DNA of 64,000 nucleotides from NCBI RefSeq assembly GCF_000210295.1, contig NC_026743.1:1-64000 (forward strand). The letters are read 5' to 3'. The number at the start of each line of letters is the position of its first letter. Position 1 is the stretch's first letter. Made by a program: the position numbers and the translations under genes. This DNA comes from Trypanosoma brucei gambiense DAL972 (taxonomy: Eukaryota > Euglenozoa > Kinetoplastea > Trypanosomatida > Trypanosomatidae). Below the pieces are notes generated by a model that saw only the letters and a list, made by a program, of their open reading frames with translations, was not told where the DNA came from and did no database searches. Shown piece after piece: positions 10,290-19,268 of this stretch.

Positions 10290-10814
10290 ATGAACACTAG
10301 TGAACGGCGTCGCTATGGGTTTCAGCGCACCTCCAAAGAGATAAGAAATGAAAGGAAGCTTAACAAGATGCAAAAATGGAGTGAAAAGCTAGACAGCTGC
10401 GATGTCGTTAAATTGCGCACGGAGCTACGTTCCATGGAGAAAGCCGACTTCCTGCTCCCCCGTCAGAAAGAACGAAAGACACTGATAGAAAGAATGATAC
10501 GAGATGCTGAGCTAAGGAAGTGTGTTGAGGGTACCGCTCCCATTTCATGTGAACAGCGACCCAATGAAGATACCCAAGACAATTCGAGCTGCTCCAGTAG
10601 ATGTGACGATATTATCCTTAGTCCCCGTCTGGGTGTAGGGGATGGTGTTGTGGTTACGACGCCAGATCACTTCATTCCGAGATCATTGAGAAAAAGGTGT
10701 GGTGGGAACAACAGTCAGGAGGGTCTAAAGAAACGGGTGAAGAGGGCAGAAGAGCACTTGATTGCTAACAATTCGTTGGAGGAAGATATTGATGATTTTT
10801 TTGATTCTCTCTAG
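10290..10814 (+). CDS. small basic protein, possible WBP11-like splicing factor
   Basis: A 174-residue hydrophilic protein. The start is the first ATG after the acceptor at 10282. Residues 1-75 are highly charged and probably helical (TSKEIRNERKLNKMQKW, LRSMEKADFLLPRQKERKTL). The middle is Ser/Asp-rich. Near the C-terminus is DHFIPRSLRKR followed by an acidic end, EEDIDDFFDSL. The layout resembles the WBP11 (WW-binding, PP1-associated splicing factor) family: a KKNKKQR-type helix, a ME-D motif and a terminal FxPxxLRxR motif. I regard that as a suggestion only. The gene is first in the clear array, and the next frame opens within its last codons. Confidence 0.6.
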   Translation: MNTSERRRYGFQRTSKEIRNERKLNKMQKWSEKLDSCDVVKLRTELRSMEKADFLLPRQKERKTLIERMIRDAELRKCVEGTAPISCEQRPNEDTQDNSSCSSRCDDIILSPRLGVGDGVVVTTPDHFIPRSLRKRCGGNNSQEGLKKRVKRAEEHLIANNSLEEDIDDFFDSL

Positions 10815-10998
10815 TTGGTGTGAATCTAACTTTGCTCCGCTCTTGCTTGCCTGGGTCTCTGTGGACTGCTGCCAACCGAGTTCACAGAGCTCCGTCATCG
10901 TTATTTTGTCGTATGCCAGAATTCGACTTTTTCTGGATGGTATATTGCGGTCACCCTATTATACTACTGGGAAAAGGGGGATTACACAATACCTATTT

Positions 10999-12126
10999 AT
11001 GGCTTTAGTTCGTAGGATAGGATCATCCCTGCTATCTCACAAGGAGTACAGCCGTTTCCTTGATAACAGAAAGTGGCTTGAAGGTGCCCTTGAGGGGTTT
11101 TCGATTGAGAATGTTTTAGGTATTTCTCAATTGTCTTCTCGACCCTCTGTTTTAATGTATGGGTCGTGTGTTTCTGGAACGGCTTTTAGCAATGCAGATG
11201 CTGATTACGCAGTGTTATTTCTCACGCAAGGGAATACTGAGGAGTCGTCAATGGCCAACATGCTGAACTATACGCATTCAAAATTTATTGAAGTGAAACG
11301 AGAGCATCATCAGAAGGTTCTCCTGTCAATTTTGGAGCATATCAGGGTATCTTTCTGTTCGACGGTGGTGAAGTGCGAGCAAATTTACTCGGCTCGTGTT
11401 CCTTTTATTCGGCTTTTCAAGAGCGGTGCGAATAACACAGAGGGAAGTCACTTGGATGTGTCTCTTTCTTTTGATGGTCCCAGAAATTCTTTGTTGCTTA
11501 GGCTTTACATGGAGGGGGACCCACGCCTTAGGTGCGGCGTTCTTTGTGCGAAGAAATGGTGCCGCTCTCAAGGTATTCTTGATGCTCGTCGAGGTTGGAT
11601 TTCTGCATACGCCCTCACTGTCATGTATATATTTTACATGCAGGTGACGAAGAGAACAGCGCGTATTATCGATGAAAGTGAAGTCAACAATATTCTGTAT
11701 TGCATGTCGAAGCAAATGTTGGAGGGGGTCAATGAATGCTTCCCTTTTGTTGGAGATGTATGTTCTTGTAGTGACGTTGACATAAAGAATGTTTTAAGTG
11801 ATTTACATGGCTTTTTTCATTTCTTCGGGGGCTCAATGTGTTTTGATTTTGATACTGATGTCGTTGACATTAGGAAAAATGACAAACTTGTTTCGAAAGA
11901 ATCTTGGTTGGAGGGAATCAATCATTTTGATGAGAAAACTCGTTGGAATCTCCTGGGTTACGAAACTATTATGATCCGTGACCCATACGAAGACCACAAT
12001 TTAGGTCGTAGTGTGGATTTCTTTCGCGGCGAGAGAATCAGAGAGGTTTTTCGTTTGGCGTCGGAGACTAAGATTGAGGATGTTTTAAACGAGTTAGCAA
12101 AACAAGGAAGGCTTTCTAGTGTTTGA
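10999..12126 (+). CDS. noncanonical poly(A)/uridylyl polymerase family nucleotidyltransferase (probably KPAP2-like)
   Basis: A template-independent RNA nucleotidyltransferase that would add A or U to RNA 3' ends. The catalytic signature is YGSCVSGTAFSNADADYAV at residues 54-72, with the GS pair and the Asp-x-Asp metal ligands at 67 and 69. A third carboxylate lies in SHLDVSLSF. The central domain carries GWISAYALTVMYIFYMQ, the helix typical of TUTases and noncanonical PAPs. The chosen start, 10999, gives 375 residues with a basic, possibly mitochondrial N-terminus (MALVRRIGSSLL). The frame is open back to 10792, overlapping the upstream stop. Candidate acceptors at about 10874-10882 and 10919-10920 favour 10999. 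From memory of the gene order this is the second kinetoplast poly(A) polymerase. The nucleotide preference cannot be read from the sequence. Confidence 0.82.
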   Translation: MALVRRIGSSLLSHKEYSRFLDNRKWLEGALEGFSIENVLGISQLSSRPSVLMYGSCVSGTAFSNADADYAVLFLTQGNTEESSMANMLNYTHSKFIEVKREHHQKVLLSILEHIRVSFCSTVVKCEQIYSARVPFIRLFKSGANNTEGSHLDVSLSFDGPRNSLLLRLYMEGDPRLRCGVLCAKKWCRSQGILDARRGWISAYALTVMYIFYMQVTKRTARIIDESEVNNILYCMSKQMLEGVNECFPFVGDVCSCSDVDIKNVLSDLHGFFHFFGGSMCFDFDTDVVDIRKNDKLVSKESWLEGINHFDEKTRWNLLGYETIMIRDPYEDHNLGRSVDFFRGERIREVFRLASETKIEDVLNELAKQGRLSSV

Positions 12127-12451
12127 AACACTAGCCGGTACTGCGAATTGCAACTACGTCTTCCTATCAAGGAACAAAGAATTCTAATAATAGTATATTT
12201 TGCAAATGGATGCGCGCACACTGAACTAGCAGCTCTGCACTGACTGTAGCGAGAAGGTGTTTTTTCTTGTTCATTATCGGTTTTTGTTTGCACGGGTAAG
12301 TTAGGTCCCCCCTATTTATGCGCCCACAGTGTAACTCTTATGCTACTTATGTGTTCGAAGAGAACGGAGACGTGTTGTGTGCATATTTCCATGCTTTTTC
12401 TCTGTATAAGAATTGTTGAGAAGAATAAGCTACTCGATAACGAAGTTGCCT
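12127..12451. other. intergenic
   Basis: This holds the 3' UTR of the nucleotidyltransferase and the 5' flank of Cbf5. A pyrimidine-rich stretch (TGCTTTTTCTCTG) lies at about 12391-12404. No other gene is seen. Confidence 0.6.
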
Positions 12452-13735
12452 ATGGTCAGTAAGAAGCTTGGTGAGGCACAACGTAAAGAGGATTTTTGCA
12501 TTCCCCTGGAGGGCCAACATACGGATTACGTACTCTCACCGGAAGAATGGCCGCTTTTACTGAAAAACTATGACAGGCTGAACGTGCGGTCTTCCCACTT
12601 TACGGTTTTGGATTGTGGATGGTCTCCGCTTCGGAGACCCCTGTCCCAGTATGTGAAGTACGGCATGATTAACCTTGACAAGCCCTCGAATCCTAGTTCA
12701 CACGAAGTGGTGTCATGGATTAAACGCATTTTGAAGTGTGAAAAAACCGGGCATGCGGGAACGTTGGATCCTAAAGTAACCGGAGCCCTCATCATTTGTA
12801 TTGACCGAGCAACACGTTTAGTGAAGTCTCAGCAGAATGCCGGTAAAACATACATTGGTGTGTTGCGCCTTCATGACACGGTGAGTGAAAAAAAGGTTGT
12901 TGCCGCGTTGCAGCGCCTTACAGGTCCCTGTTTTCAAAGACCACCGTTAATTGCGGCGGTGAAGCGTCAGCTTCGTATCCGCAATATATATTCAAATCAG
13001 CTTATTGAGTATGACAAACATCGTCACTTGGCCGTGTTTGAGACTCACTGCGAGGCAGGCACGTACATACGAACCCTTTGTGTTCATCTCGGGTTGATTT
13101 TGGGTGTCGGTGGCCATATGGAAGAGTTACGACGAATTCGAACCGGGGTGATATCTGAAGACGACCACATCTCGACCATGCATGACGTTCTTGATGCGCA
13201 GTGGCTGTATGATAACGAGAAGGATGAAACGTACCTTCGGAGAGTAATTCTTCCCTGTGAATATTTATTAACAAACTACAAGCGTGTGGTCGTGAAAGAT
13301 TCTGCCGTAAACGCGGTCTGCTACGGGGCTAAGCTCATGATTCCTGGACTCGCGCGCTTCGACAACGGAATTGAAAGGGATGATGTTATTGTCCTCATGA
13401 CCACTAAGGGGGAGGCCATTGCATTAGCTTATGCTGAAATGTCCACATCACAAATGGCTTCAGTGGATCATGGTATCGTGGCTCGAAGCAAACGTGTGAT
13501 CATGGATCGAGACACGTATCCGAGACGTTGGGGACTTGGCCCCGTTGCTGTGAAGAAGCGCACGATGATGAAAGATGGACTTCTGGACAAGTACGGCCGT
13601 CCCCAAGCAAACACGCCGTCCGACTGGTTTTACGTGGACTACGGTGGCGTTAGTACGAATGCTGAAGGCGTTCAGTACGGGGAGGCCCCAAGAAAGAATG
13701 GAAAGCGCCCTAGGTCAGAAGCAGATGACACCTAA
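12452..13735 (+). CDS. CBF5: Cbf5/dyskerin, catalytic pseudouridine synthase of H/ACA snoRNPs
   Basis: Converts uridine to pseudouridine in rRNA and other targets chosen by H/ACA guide RNAs, in nucleolar RNPs with Nhp2, Nop10 and Gar1. The protein has 427 residues, close to the usual size of dyskerin without its long lysine-rich tail. The TruB domain begins with [17 protein letters not shown], and the catalytic Asp is D106 in [13 protein letters not shown]. The motifs [13 protein letters not shown] and [14 protein letters not shown] are also clear. The PUA domain follows from about residue 285 ([18 protein letters not shown]) and includes AIALAYAEM. The tail ends with a short basic stretch, [13 protein letters not shown]. 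The start at 12452 is the first ATG; upstream in-frame codons lack one. Confidence 0.96.
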   Translation: MVSKKLGEAQRKEDFCIPLEGQHTDYVLSPEEWPLLLKNYDRLNVRSSHFTVLDCGWSPLRRPLSQYVKYGMINLDKPSNPSSHEVVSWIKRILKCEKTGHAGTLDPKVTGALIICIDRATRLVKSQQNAGKTYIGVLRLHDTVSEKKVVAALQRLTGPCFQRPPLIAAVKRQLRIRNIYSNQLIEYDKHRHLAVFETHCEAGTYIRTLCVHLGLILGVGGHMEELRRIRTGVISEDDHISTMHDVLDAQWLYDNEKDETYLRRVILPCEYLLTNYKRVVVKDSAVNAVCYGAKLMIPGLARFDNGIERDDVIVLMTTKGEAIALAYAEMSTSQMASVDHGIVARSKRVIMDRDTYPRRWGLGPVAVKKRTMMKDGLLDKYGRPQANTPSDWFYVDYGGVSTNAEGVQYGEAPRKNGKRPRSEADDT

Positions 13736-13977
13736 TAAGTAAGTTTTTTTTGTTAAATCGTTAAGAGCACAAGGGGGATAGGGAGAGAGGGTGATCGATG
13801 ATTTATTTTCGTTTTGTTTGTGTGCGCGGTTATCATCGCTAGGTTCCCTCATTGGGTTATTTGACAACTCTATTATCTCTGTAGTGAATGCATGCTTACA
13901 CTAATGCTTTACTGCGTACTCTTCTTCTTCCTTCTTTTAACCTCTCTGAAACATATTAAAGTGGAAAGGGAAAGAAA

Positions 13978-14895
13978 ATGTCGGGCAAGCTTCGTCTTTA
14001 CAAAGAAAAACTTGAGGGGTACAACCGGTTTTACTCTATCGTTAAAACTATTAAGATGGTGACTTTGGCGAAGTATCGTGCGGCGCAGGGACGGATAAGG
14101 ACACGCGATTTCAGCCTCCGCTATACGGAGTTGGCGTTCAGCAAACCACAAGCATCGAGAGATGCCGTGGCCGCGGCGAAGAATGCCCTTGTTTACATAC
14201 CGATAACTACGAATCGTGGGTCATGCGGTGCCCTGAACAGCAATATTGTGCGTTGTATCGATTCCGTGGTGTCGAGTAAGATGGTATTGATGCCGGTTGG
14301 CAAACGTGGTATAGACTCGTTTTCTAAACTGTATCCCGATGAATTCAGATACGGTATCATTAACGATATGAAGGAATCAATGCATTTTGGTTATGCAACC
14401 TTTGTAATTGAAAATGCATATGAAGTGTCCAAGGATGCGGATCGGTATCAGGTGATTTTCAATCGTTTCGTTTCTGCGGGTGTCCAAAGGAATGCCGTTT
14501 ACAACATTCCATCATATGAGAAGTGGAAAGAGGACCTTGCCGATGCCGCTAGCTCGGACAACCAGAAGAATCGTTACCTTTTTGCGAATGCGCTGCAGAA
14601 TGAGGAGGAACAGCTTATTCGGGACTTCTTTGATTTTCATGCTGCGCTCGCGGTCCTCAATGCCGTTGGAGAAAACGAGCTTTCCGAGCAAGCTGCCCGT
14701 CTGGTTGCTGTTGAGGGTCAGTTGACTAATATCAGCAGCCTGCAACAGAGAACTAGCTCGCTTTACAACAAGACACGTCAGTTTGGTATTACGGCGGCGC
14801 TAATTGAAATTCTTTCTGCTATGAGTTCGTTGGAAGGCAATGCTATGAAGGGCGTCAGGCGCAACAAATTCTGGGAAGGGGCAGTAACCAAGTAG
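13978..14895 (+). CDS. ATP synthase F1 subunit gamma, mitochondrial
   Basis: The central rotor stalk of F1-ATPase, which couples proton flow to ATP synthesis, or hydrolysis in bloodstream forms. The protein has 305 residues. The N-terminal helix contains the family signature (YSIVKTIKMVTLAKYRAAQ), and the C-terminal helix has LNNISSLQQRTSSLYNKTRQ-like spacing (here TNISSLQQRTSSLYNKTRQ) followed by ITAALIEILSAMSS. As in other trypanosomatid gammas, only a very short N-terminal extension precedes the conserved helix, so no long cleaved presequence is visible. A pyrimidine tract (TTCTTCTTCCTTCTTTTAAC) at about 13920-13940 supplies the splicing signal. Confidence 0.94.
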   Translation: MSGKLRLYKEKLEGYNRFYSIVKTIKMVTLAKYRAAQGRIRTRDFSLRYTELAFSKPQASRDAVAAAKNALVYIPITTNRGSCGALNSNIVRCIDSVVSSKMVLMPVGKRGIDSFSKLYPDEFRYGIINDMKESMHFGYATFVIENAYEVSKDADRYQVIFNRFVSAGVQRNAVYNIPSYEKWKEDLADAASSDNQKNRYLFANALQNEEEQLIRDFFDFHAALAVLNAVGENELSEQAARLVAVEGQLTNISSLQQRTSSLYNKTRQFGITAALIEILSAMSSLEGNAMKGVRRNKFWEGAVTK

Positions 14896-15160
14896 TATTT
14901 GTTCATAAATGCGGTAGGTATGCGCGCGGCCGTGATGTTTGTGGTATAGGTAGGCAACATGTTTTTTTTGTGGTTCGTAGGTGTAAGGCTCTTTCTATCA
15001 CTTCTATTGGTTTTTGGTGCAGATGTGCACTCCCTTTCCCTACTGACTGATAAAAAAAAATGGTTTGGTTAATACCGTTTCTGAGTGTATGTATGAACTG
15101 CACGAAAATGGACACCTGTGTACATTCTTTTTTGTAATTTGTCAAGAAAGAGTGGCTCCG
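14896..15160. other. intergenic with predicted acceptors for RPS6
   Basis: There are two possible acceptors: AG at 15021-15022 after TTGGTTTTTGGTGC, and AG at 15145-15146 after a TTCTTTTTTG tract. Use of the first would put a seven-codon upstream ORF (15023-15046) in the 5' UTR. Use of the second gives a 14-base leader before the RPS6 ATG. Confidence 0.5.
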
Positions 15161-15913
15161 ATGAAGTTGAATGTCGCCTATCCGCGGAACGGCACCGTCA
15201 AGCAGGTTGAAGTAACCGATGAGGTCCTCCGCCGTGTCAACTTGGGCGACTACCGCCTTGGCAACGAGGTGGACGGTGCCATATTTGGCGAACCCTTCAA
15301 GGGTTATACCTTCAAACTTCGTGGCGGTTCCGATAAAGAGGGATTTCCAATGGTGCAAGGCGTAATGGCCCCAAGTCGTGTGTCACTTCTCGTGAAGCGT
15401 GGCGCTGTTGGCTTCAACACCTTCCGTGGTTATCAGGGTGAGCGTCGCCGCAAGTCCCTCCGTGGCTGCATTCTTGGGAGCGACATTGCCGTGCTGAACG
15501 TCACTGTGGAGAGGGTCGGTGAGCAACCAATCGAGGGTGTGACAGACGTTTCGGTACCTCGGCGTTTGGGACCCAAGCGCGCGAACAAAATCCGTAAGCT
15601 CTTCAATCTCGGTCGCACGGATGACGTACGCAAGTATGTGATCCGTCGGAAGGTGACGAAAGAGGGCAAGAAGGACCGTTTCAAGGCACCCAAGATCCAA
15701 CGTCTCATCACCTCCACGATTAGGGCACGCCGCGCCAAGAAAGTGCGCGTCGCCATTGATAAAGTTCGCAAATCGGCAGCCGAGCGCCGTGAGTACCTCC
15801 GCCTCGTTGGTGCTCGCCGCCGCGCTGCCCGCCAGCGTAAGGCGGCTCGTCATCACTCAAGCAGGGTGAACGCACAGAGGAAGGAGGTTGATGCCTTCAA
15901 AGCACGGAAGTAG
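15161..15913 (+). CDS. RPS6: 40S ribosomal protein S6 (eS6)
   Basis: A small-subunit structural ribosomal protein. It has 250 residues, matching the usual about 249. The N-terminus MKLNVAYPRNGTVKQVEV and the segments GEPFKGYTFKLRGG, DKEGFPMVQGV and RRKSLRGCILGSDIAVLN are diagnostic. The C-terminal helix is very basic (RRRAARQRKAARHHSS) and ends in KARK. The mammalian C-terminal cluster of S6-kinase serines (RRLSSLR type) is not present as such; only HHSSR occurs. Codon use is strongly biased to C/G-ending codons, as for other highly expressed genes here. The start at 15161 is fixed by homology, and upstream in-frame codons are not conserved. Confidence 0.97.
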   Translation: MKLNVAYPRNGTVKQVEVTDEVLRRVNLGDYRLGNEVDGAIFGEPFKGYTFKLRGGSDKEGFPMVQGVMAPSRVSLLVKRGAVGFNTFRGYQGERRRKSLRGCILGSDIAVLNVTVERVGEQPIEGVTDVSVPRRLGPKRANKIRKLFNLGRTDDVRKYVIRRKVTKEGKKDRFKAPKIQRLITSTIRARRAKKVRVAIDKVRKSAAERREYLRLVGARRRAARQRKAARHHSSRVNAQRKEVDAFKARK

Positions 15914-16124
15914 TAACGCTGAACGGGTCACTCCGGAATTATTTTTTTATTTTTTCGTTAAAAATTTTCACTTATAAGGTCTCACCACGAGGCATAACCT
16001 AATGTGTACTTCGAAGTTGTTTGATGTTGCTACTAGCGGCGAGGTGCCCCCGTTTTGTCATCCCCTTACTTACATACGCTGGTACAAATAGTTTGTTTAG
16101 CTACAGCAAGGATATAAGTGAAGA

Positions 16125-16700
16125 ATGAAGACACAAAACTTGCTTTTTGCTGCGTCTGCTGCTGTGTCTGCCGGGGCTGCGGCCGCCGGTGCCGTTTCGT
16201 GCGATGAGATGTATCCTCAATCGGCTGCTTTCTTTGGGTCAATGGGATGTGCATCCGCTCTCATTTTTGCGAACCTGGGCTCTGCCTATGGTACGGCGAA
16301 ATCAGGTGTTGGTGTCGCTCACCTCGGTATACTTCACGCCGATCGGATCATGCGCGGTATTGTGCCTGTTGTCATGGCCGGTATTCTCGGTATATACGGG
16401 CTCATTGTGTCCGTCATTATCAACAATAATATCAAAACGGACCTACATGCATATCCGGCATTTTCCGGATACCTGCATTTTGGTGCGGGACTCGCTGCCG
16501 GTTTGTCTTCCTTGGCCGCGGGACTTTCCATCGGGATCGCCGGTGACGCGTCCGTCCGCGCGTACGGTAAGCAGGAAAAAATATTTGTTGCTATGATTCT
16601 GATGCTTATTTTTGCGGAGGCTCTTGGACTCTATGGACTCATTATTGCTCTTCTAATGAACAATACCGCGAACAAAGTTAACTACGGACCGTGTCAGTGA
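16125..16700 (+). CDS. V-type H+-ATPase proteolipid subunit c with N-terminal extension
   Basis: Forms the proton-carrying ring of the vacuolar ATPase, which in trypanosomes acidifies endolysosomes and acidocalcisomes. The protein has 191 residues and four clear transmembrane helices with the family landmarks GSAYGTAKSGVGVA, IVPVVMAGILGIYGLIV and GLSIGIAGDASVRA. The essential proton-binding Glu lies in the last helix (LIFAEALGLYGLI). It is a c, not a c'', subunit because the key Glu is in helix 4. About 33 extra N-terminal residues (MKTQNLLFAASAAVSAGA onward) form a hydrophobic Ala-rich segment that could be a cleaved signal or a fifth helix. Typical c subunits are 155-165 residues. Confidence 0.95.
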   Translation: MKTQNLLFAASAAVSAGAAAAGAVSCDEMYPQSAAFFGSMGCASALIFANLGSAYGTAKSGVGVAHLGILHADRIMRGIVPVVMAGILGIYGLIVSVIINNNIKTDLHAYPAFSGYLHFGAGLAAGLSSLAAGLSIGIAGDASVRAYGKQEKIFVAMILMLIFAEALGLYGLIIALLMNNTANKVNYGPCQ

Positions 16701-17134
16701 AGGCATCTCTGCTCTATCATCTTTTTTTTGTTCGATGCCACGCTTTAGGGAGTTAAGGTGGATGAGGGAAAAAGGAAAAGGATTTTTTTTTTTTCATGAA
16801 ATTGTTTCCACGAAGGGAAAGATATATATATATATATACAATGAAAACTAGAAGAAAAAACTGATGCTGCGCCGGTGAGGTGCCGAGGGCTGAAGAAAGG
16901 AAATGAATAAGGGCGAAGGGACAAAGTGAAAAAGGCGCTGCAACTCGAAGCATTCACCCGGGACCATCTTCTGCTTACGTAAGTAGTAAAAAAATAATGT
17001 GTTTTTTCCGTTTTCCTTTTTTTTTTTTAGAGCCTTTTCTTTTTGCGCTTTATACCGCTTGTTCTCTTTTTTTTTATATCTGTGGAAGAATACTACTTTA
17101 GTTAGGTATCACTTTAAGTCGGTGCACAATAAGT
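16701..17134. other. intergenic with TA repeat
   Basis: Contains a (TA)n run at 16822-16838, poly(T) tracts at about 16786-16795 and 17019-17029, and the pyrimidine tract before the GAA1 start. No other gene is seen. Confidence 0.6.
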
Positions 17135-18520
17135 ATGTTGCAGGCGGGAACAAAGAAGTTTCTTAGGGAGTATGGAAGCACATGCGCTCCCCTGTTCTTG
17201 GCACTTGGCGTATGCCTTATATGCTGCTTACCTGCCGCGTGCCCAAAGGAAAACTTCATTGATGAAAATGCCATCAGCGTCTCGAGAGTTCCGGTAATTA
17301 CTGGGATGTTGGGTGAGCTCCATATGGACACGAGGATTTCACAATATACGCGCGTGGTTCGTGGCCGACGCTCCGTGGGCTCCGAATCTATTGCCGTTTA
17401 CGTTAATGCTGCCTTTGAACCCTCCGTTGTGTTGGCTAATCACCTGATTTACGTGCTGCGAGAGAAGGAAAACATGGCATGCGATACGAATTTTTACTTT
17501 TTTAATGACACAAGCAAAGATTGGCCAATCCCCGATTCCTTCGTCCGCGCGGCTATAGTTATTAACGTGACGTCGTTTCACACAAATAACCTTTGTTTTA
17601 ATGTGTTTGGTGCCAACGGAATGCAACCAAATCAAGATCTATTCAACCTCGCAGTAGCGATAGCGGAGAAGTGGAGGTTTAATATTGATGTTTTATGCCA
17701 AAATCCGTATATTTCATTTTCCACGAGTCGACCAATATACGAACACTACTTCCTTGCTCTGCAGACGGCGTTGGTCGCACCGTTACGCTACCAACCGTGG
17801 TATAAAATGCGGTCGCGTGGCATCAGTTTGTTGGCAATTAGCACCGAAAAGTCCGAACGCAGGACCAAATCGTCTTACGGTTATAACATGGCCGCTGCGC
17901 ACGAGCAGCTCATCGCAACTCTTAGTTATCTGCACGAACGTTTTCATCACTCAACATCTGTTTGGATACCACTAAGTGTTGATCAGTACGTCGAGTATGA
18001 TGTCATCCAATTTGCCACGATTCTATTTGTCGCTTCCCTTCTATCGACGTGTTACTCCATATACGAAGTAGAGGGGTTCAGCTTTTCCCCGTGCGCGGCG
18101 TTGGTTAGTGCAACCGGCTTGGTTGCCTTGGTTTCAACATTGAATTTTGGTACCGCTGGATTTTTTGTGAGCAGTGGTGTCCTAACGGTTGGGCTTGGTG
18201 CATTTGCATGGGACATGTCGTGGGGTGCCATAAATGCCGTGGTGTTATGTCTTCTCATCATTCTTCAACCTGTAGCGGGGTTGGTCATGGGGTTTGGTGC
18301 CACTCTGCAGCTTCAGTTTATCCATGTAAGGTGCCGCAAGTGGCACGTGTTGCTGATTGGAGCGATCCTTTCATGGATCGTTTTAATTGCCTTGACGGAA
18401 GTGATGAAAGCAAAATTGTTTGACACAGAGACTACAGCTGGGGTATATTTCTCGTTTTTTCTATACCCCAATGCCTTATGGATTTCCAGCAGGCTGATTC
18501 GGTCGACGTTGGGTGCTTAG
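17135..18520 (+). CDS. GAA1: GPI transamidase subunit GAA1
   Basis: Part of the ER membrane complex that cleaves the C-terminal signal and attaches GPI anchors to VSG, procyclins and other surface proteins. The protein has 461 residues, shorter than human GAA1 (about 620). It has one N-terminal membrane segment (LFLALGVCLICCLPAAC). A large lumenal domain follows with AVYVNAAFEPSVVLANHL, VNVTSF-like strands and one N-glycosylation sequon in that region. From about residue 285 several transmembrane helices close the protein (FATILFVASLLSTCYSIYEV, AVVLCLLIILQPVAGLVMGF). The identification rests on architecture and on recalled T. brucei gene order, and short sequence motifs give less support. Confidence 0.8.
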   Translation: MLQAGTKKFLREYGSTCAPLFLALGVCLICCLPAACPKENFIDENAISVSRVPVITGMLGELHMDTRISQYTRVVRGRRSVGSESIAVYVNAAFEPSVVLANHLIYVLREKENMACDTNFYFFNDTSKDWPIPDSFVRAAIVINVTSFHTNNLCFNVFGANGMQPNQDLFNLAVAIAEKWRFNIDVLCQNPYISFSTSRPIYEHYFLALQTALVAPLRYQPWYKMRSRGISLLAISTEKSERRTKSSYGYNMAAAHEQLIATLSYLHERFHHSTSVWIPLSVDQYVEYDVIQFATILFVASLLSTCYSIYEVEGFSFSPCAALVSATGLVALVSTLNFGTAGFFVSSGVLTVGLGAFAWDMSWGAINAVVLCLLIILQPVAGLVMGFGATLQLQFIHVRCRKWHVLLIGAILSWIVLIALTEVMKAKLFDTETTAGVYFSFFLYPNALWISSRLIRSTLGA

Positions 18521-18737
18521 ATGGGTTTAACTGTAACAAAAAGTCAGGACGCATTCTGGTGGTATGTTGTCTTCGTTTTCCCACTCCCTCCACTTCACTT
18601 CTTGTACTTTGTTCCCCCCTGAAGGTTTTGCGCCTTATTTCACTTTTGTACTTCGTAAACAAAGACACGACGTGAGACCTCCCTCTTTCCTGCGTTCCCC
18701 TACTTTGCTCGTTTTCTTTAGCTGCTACGAAGTTACG

Positions 18738-19019
18738 ATGGCAAAGCGTACCGTCAAGATGGGCGTCATGGGGCGCTATGGCGCCCGCTATGGTTCGAAC
18801 CCGCGTAAGCGCGCCAAGAAGCTGGAGGTGTCTCAGCATGCGAAACACTTCTGTTCCTTCTGCGGGAAGTTCGCATTCCGTCGCAAGGCCGTTGGCATTT
18901 GGCGCTGCGATGGTTGCAGCAAAACTGTCGCTGGTGGCGCCTACACGCTTAGCACACCAAACAACACCACGGTGCGTTCCACTGTTCGCCGCCTTCGTGA
19001 GCTGAAGCAGTCTAACTAA
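18738..19019 (+). CDS. RPL37A: 60S ribosomal protein L37a (eL43)
   Basis: A large-subunit ribosomal protein of 93 residues, as expected. The N-terminus [19 protein letters not shown] is typical. A four-Cys zinc ribbon is present: CSFCGK then [13 protein letters not shown]. The start at 18738 is chosen by homology; the frame upstream is open to 18564 but not conserved. Strong codon bias supports high expression. Confidence 0.97.
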   Translation: MAKRTVKMGVMGRYGARYGSNPRKRAKKLEVSQHAKHFCSFCGKFAFRRKAVGIWRCDGCSKTVAGGAYTLSTPNNTTVRSTVRRLRELKQSN

Positions 19020-19268
19020 AATGGAGGGGAACAACCTCTTTCTTTCTTGTTTTTTCTCTATTTTACCTGTGAAACACCGTCGAAGGTGTTTGCACAATTT
19101 TGTGATGCTTCAAATATGTTGTAGGGATGCATGACACACATCACGGTTGTTTTCTCCCCTCCAAACCACTCCTCCTGCACGTTTCATCTTTGTTATCCTT
19201 CGCTTTCCTTGGATATGACCTAAACATGTATTTGCCTGTGTTTTACCCTATCAGAGAAAAAAGAAAAA

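Noticed and set aside
10762..12126. Possible cis-spliced intron in the nucleotidyltransferase, as in the canonical poly(A) polymerase gene of T. brucei
   Set aside because: The frame is continuous through all catalytic motifs and the protein is of the noncanonical class, so no intron is needed.
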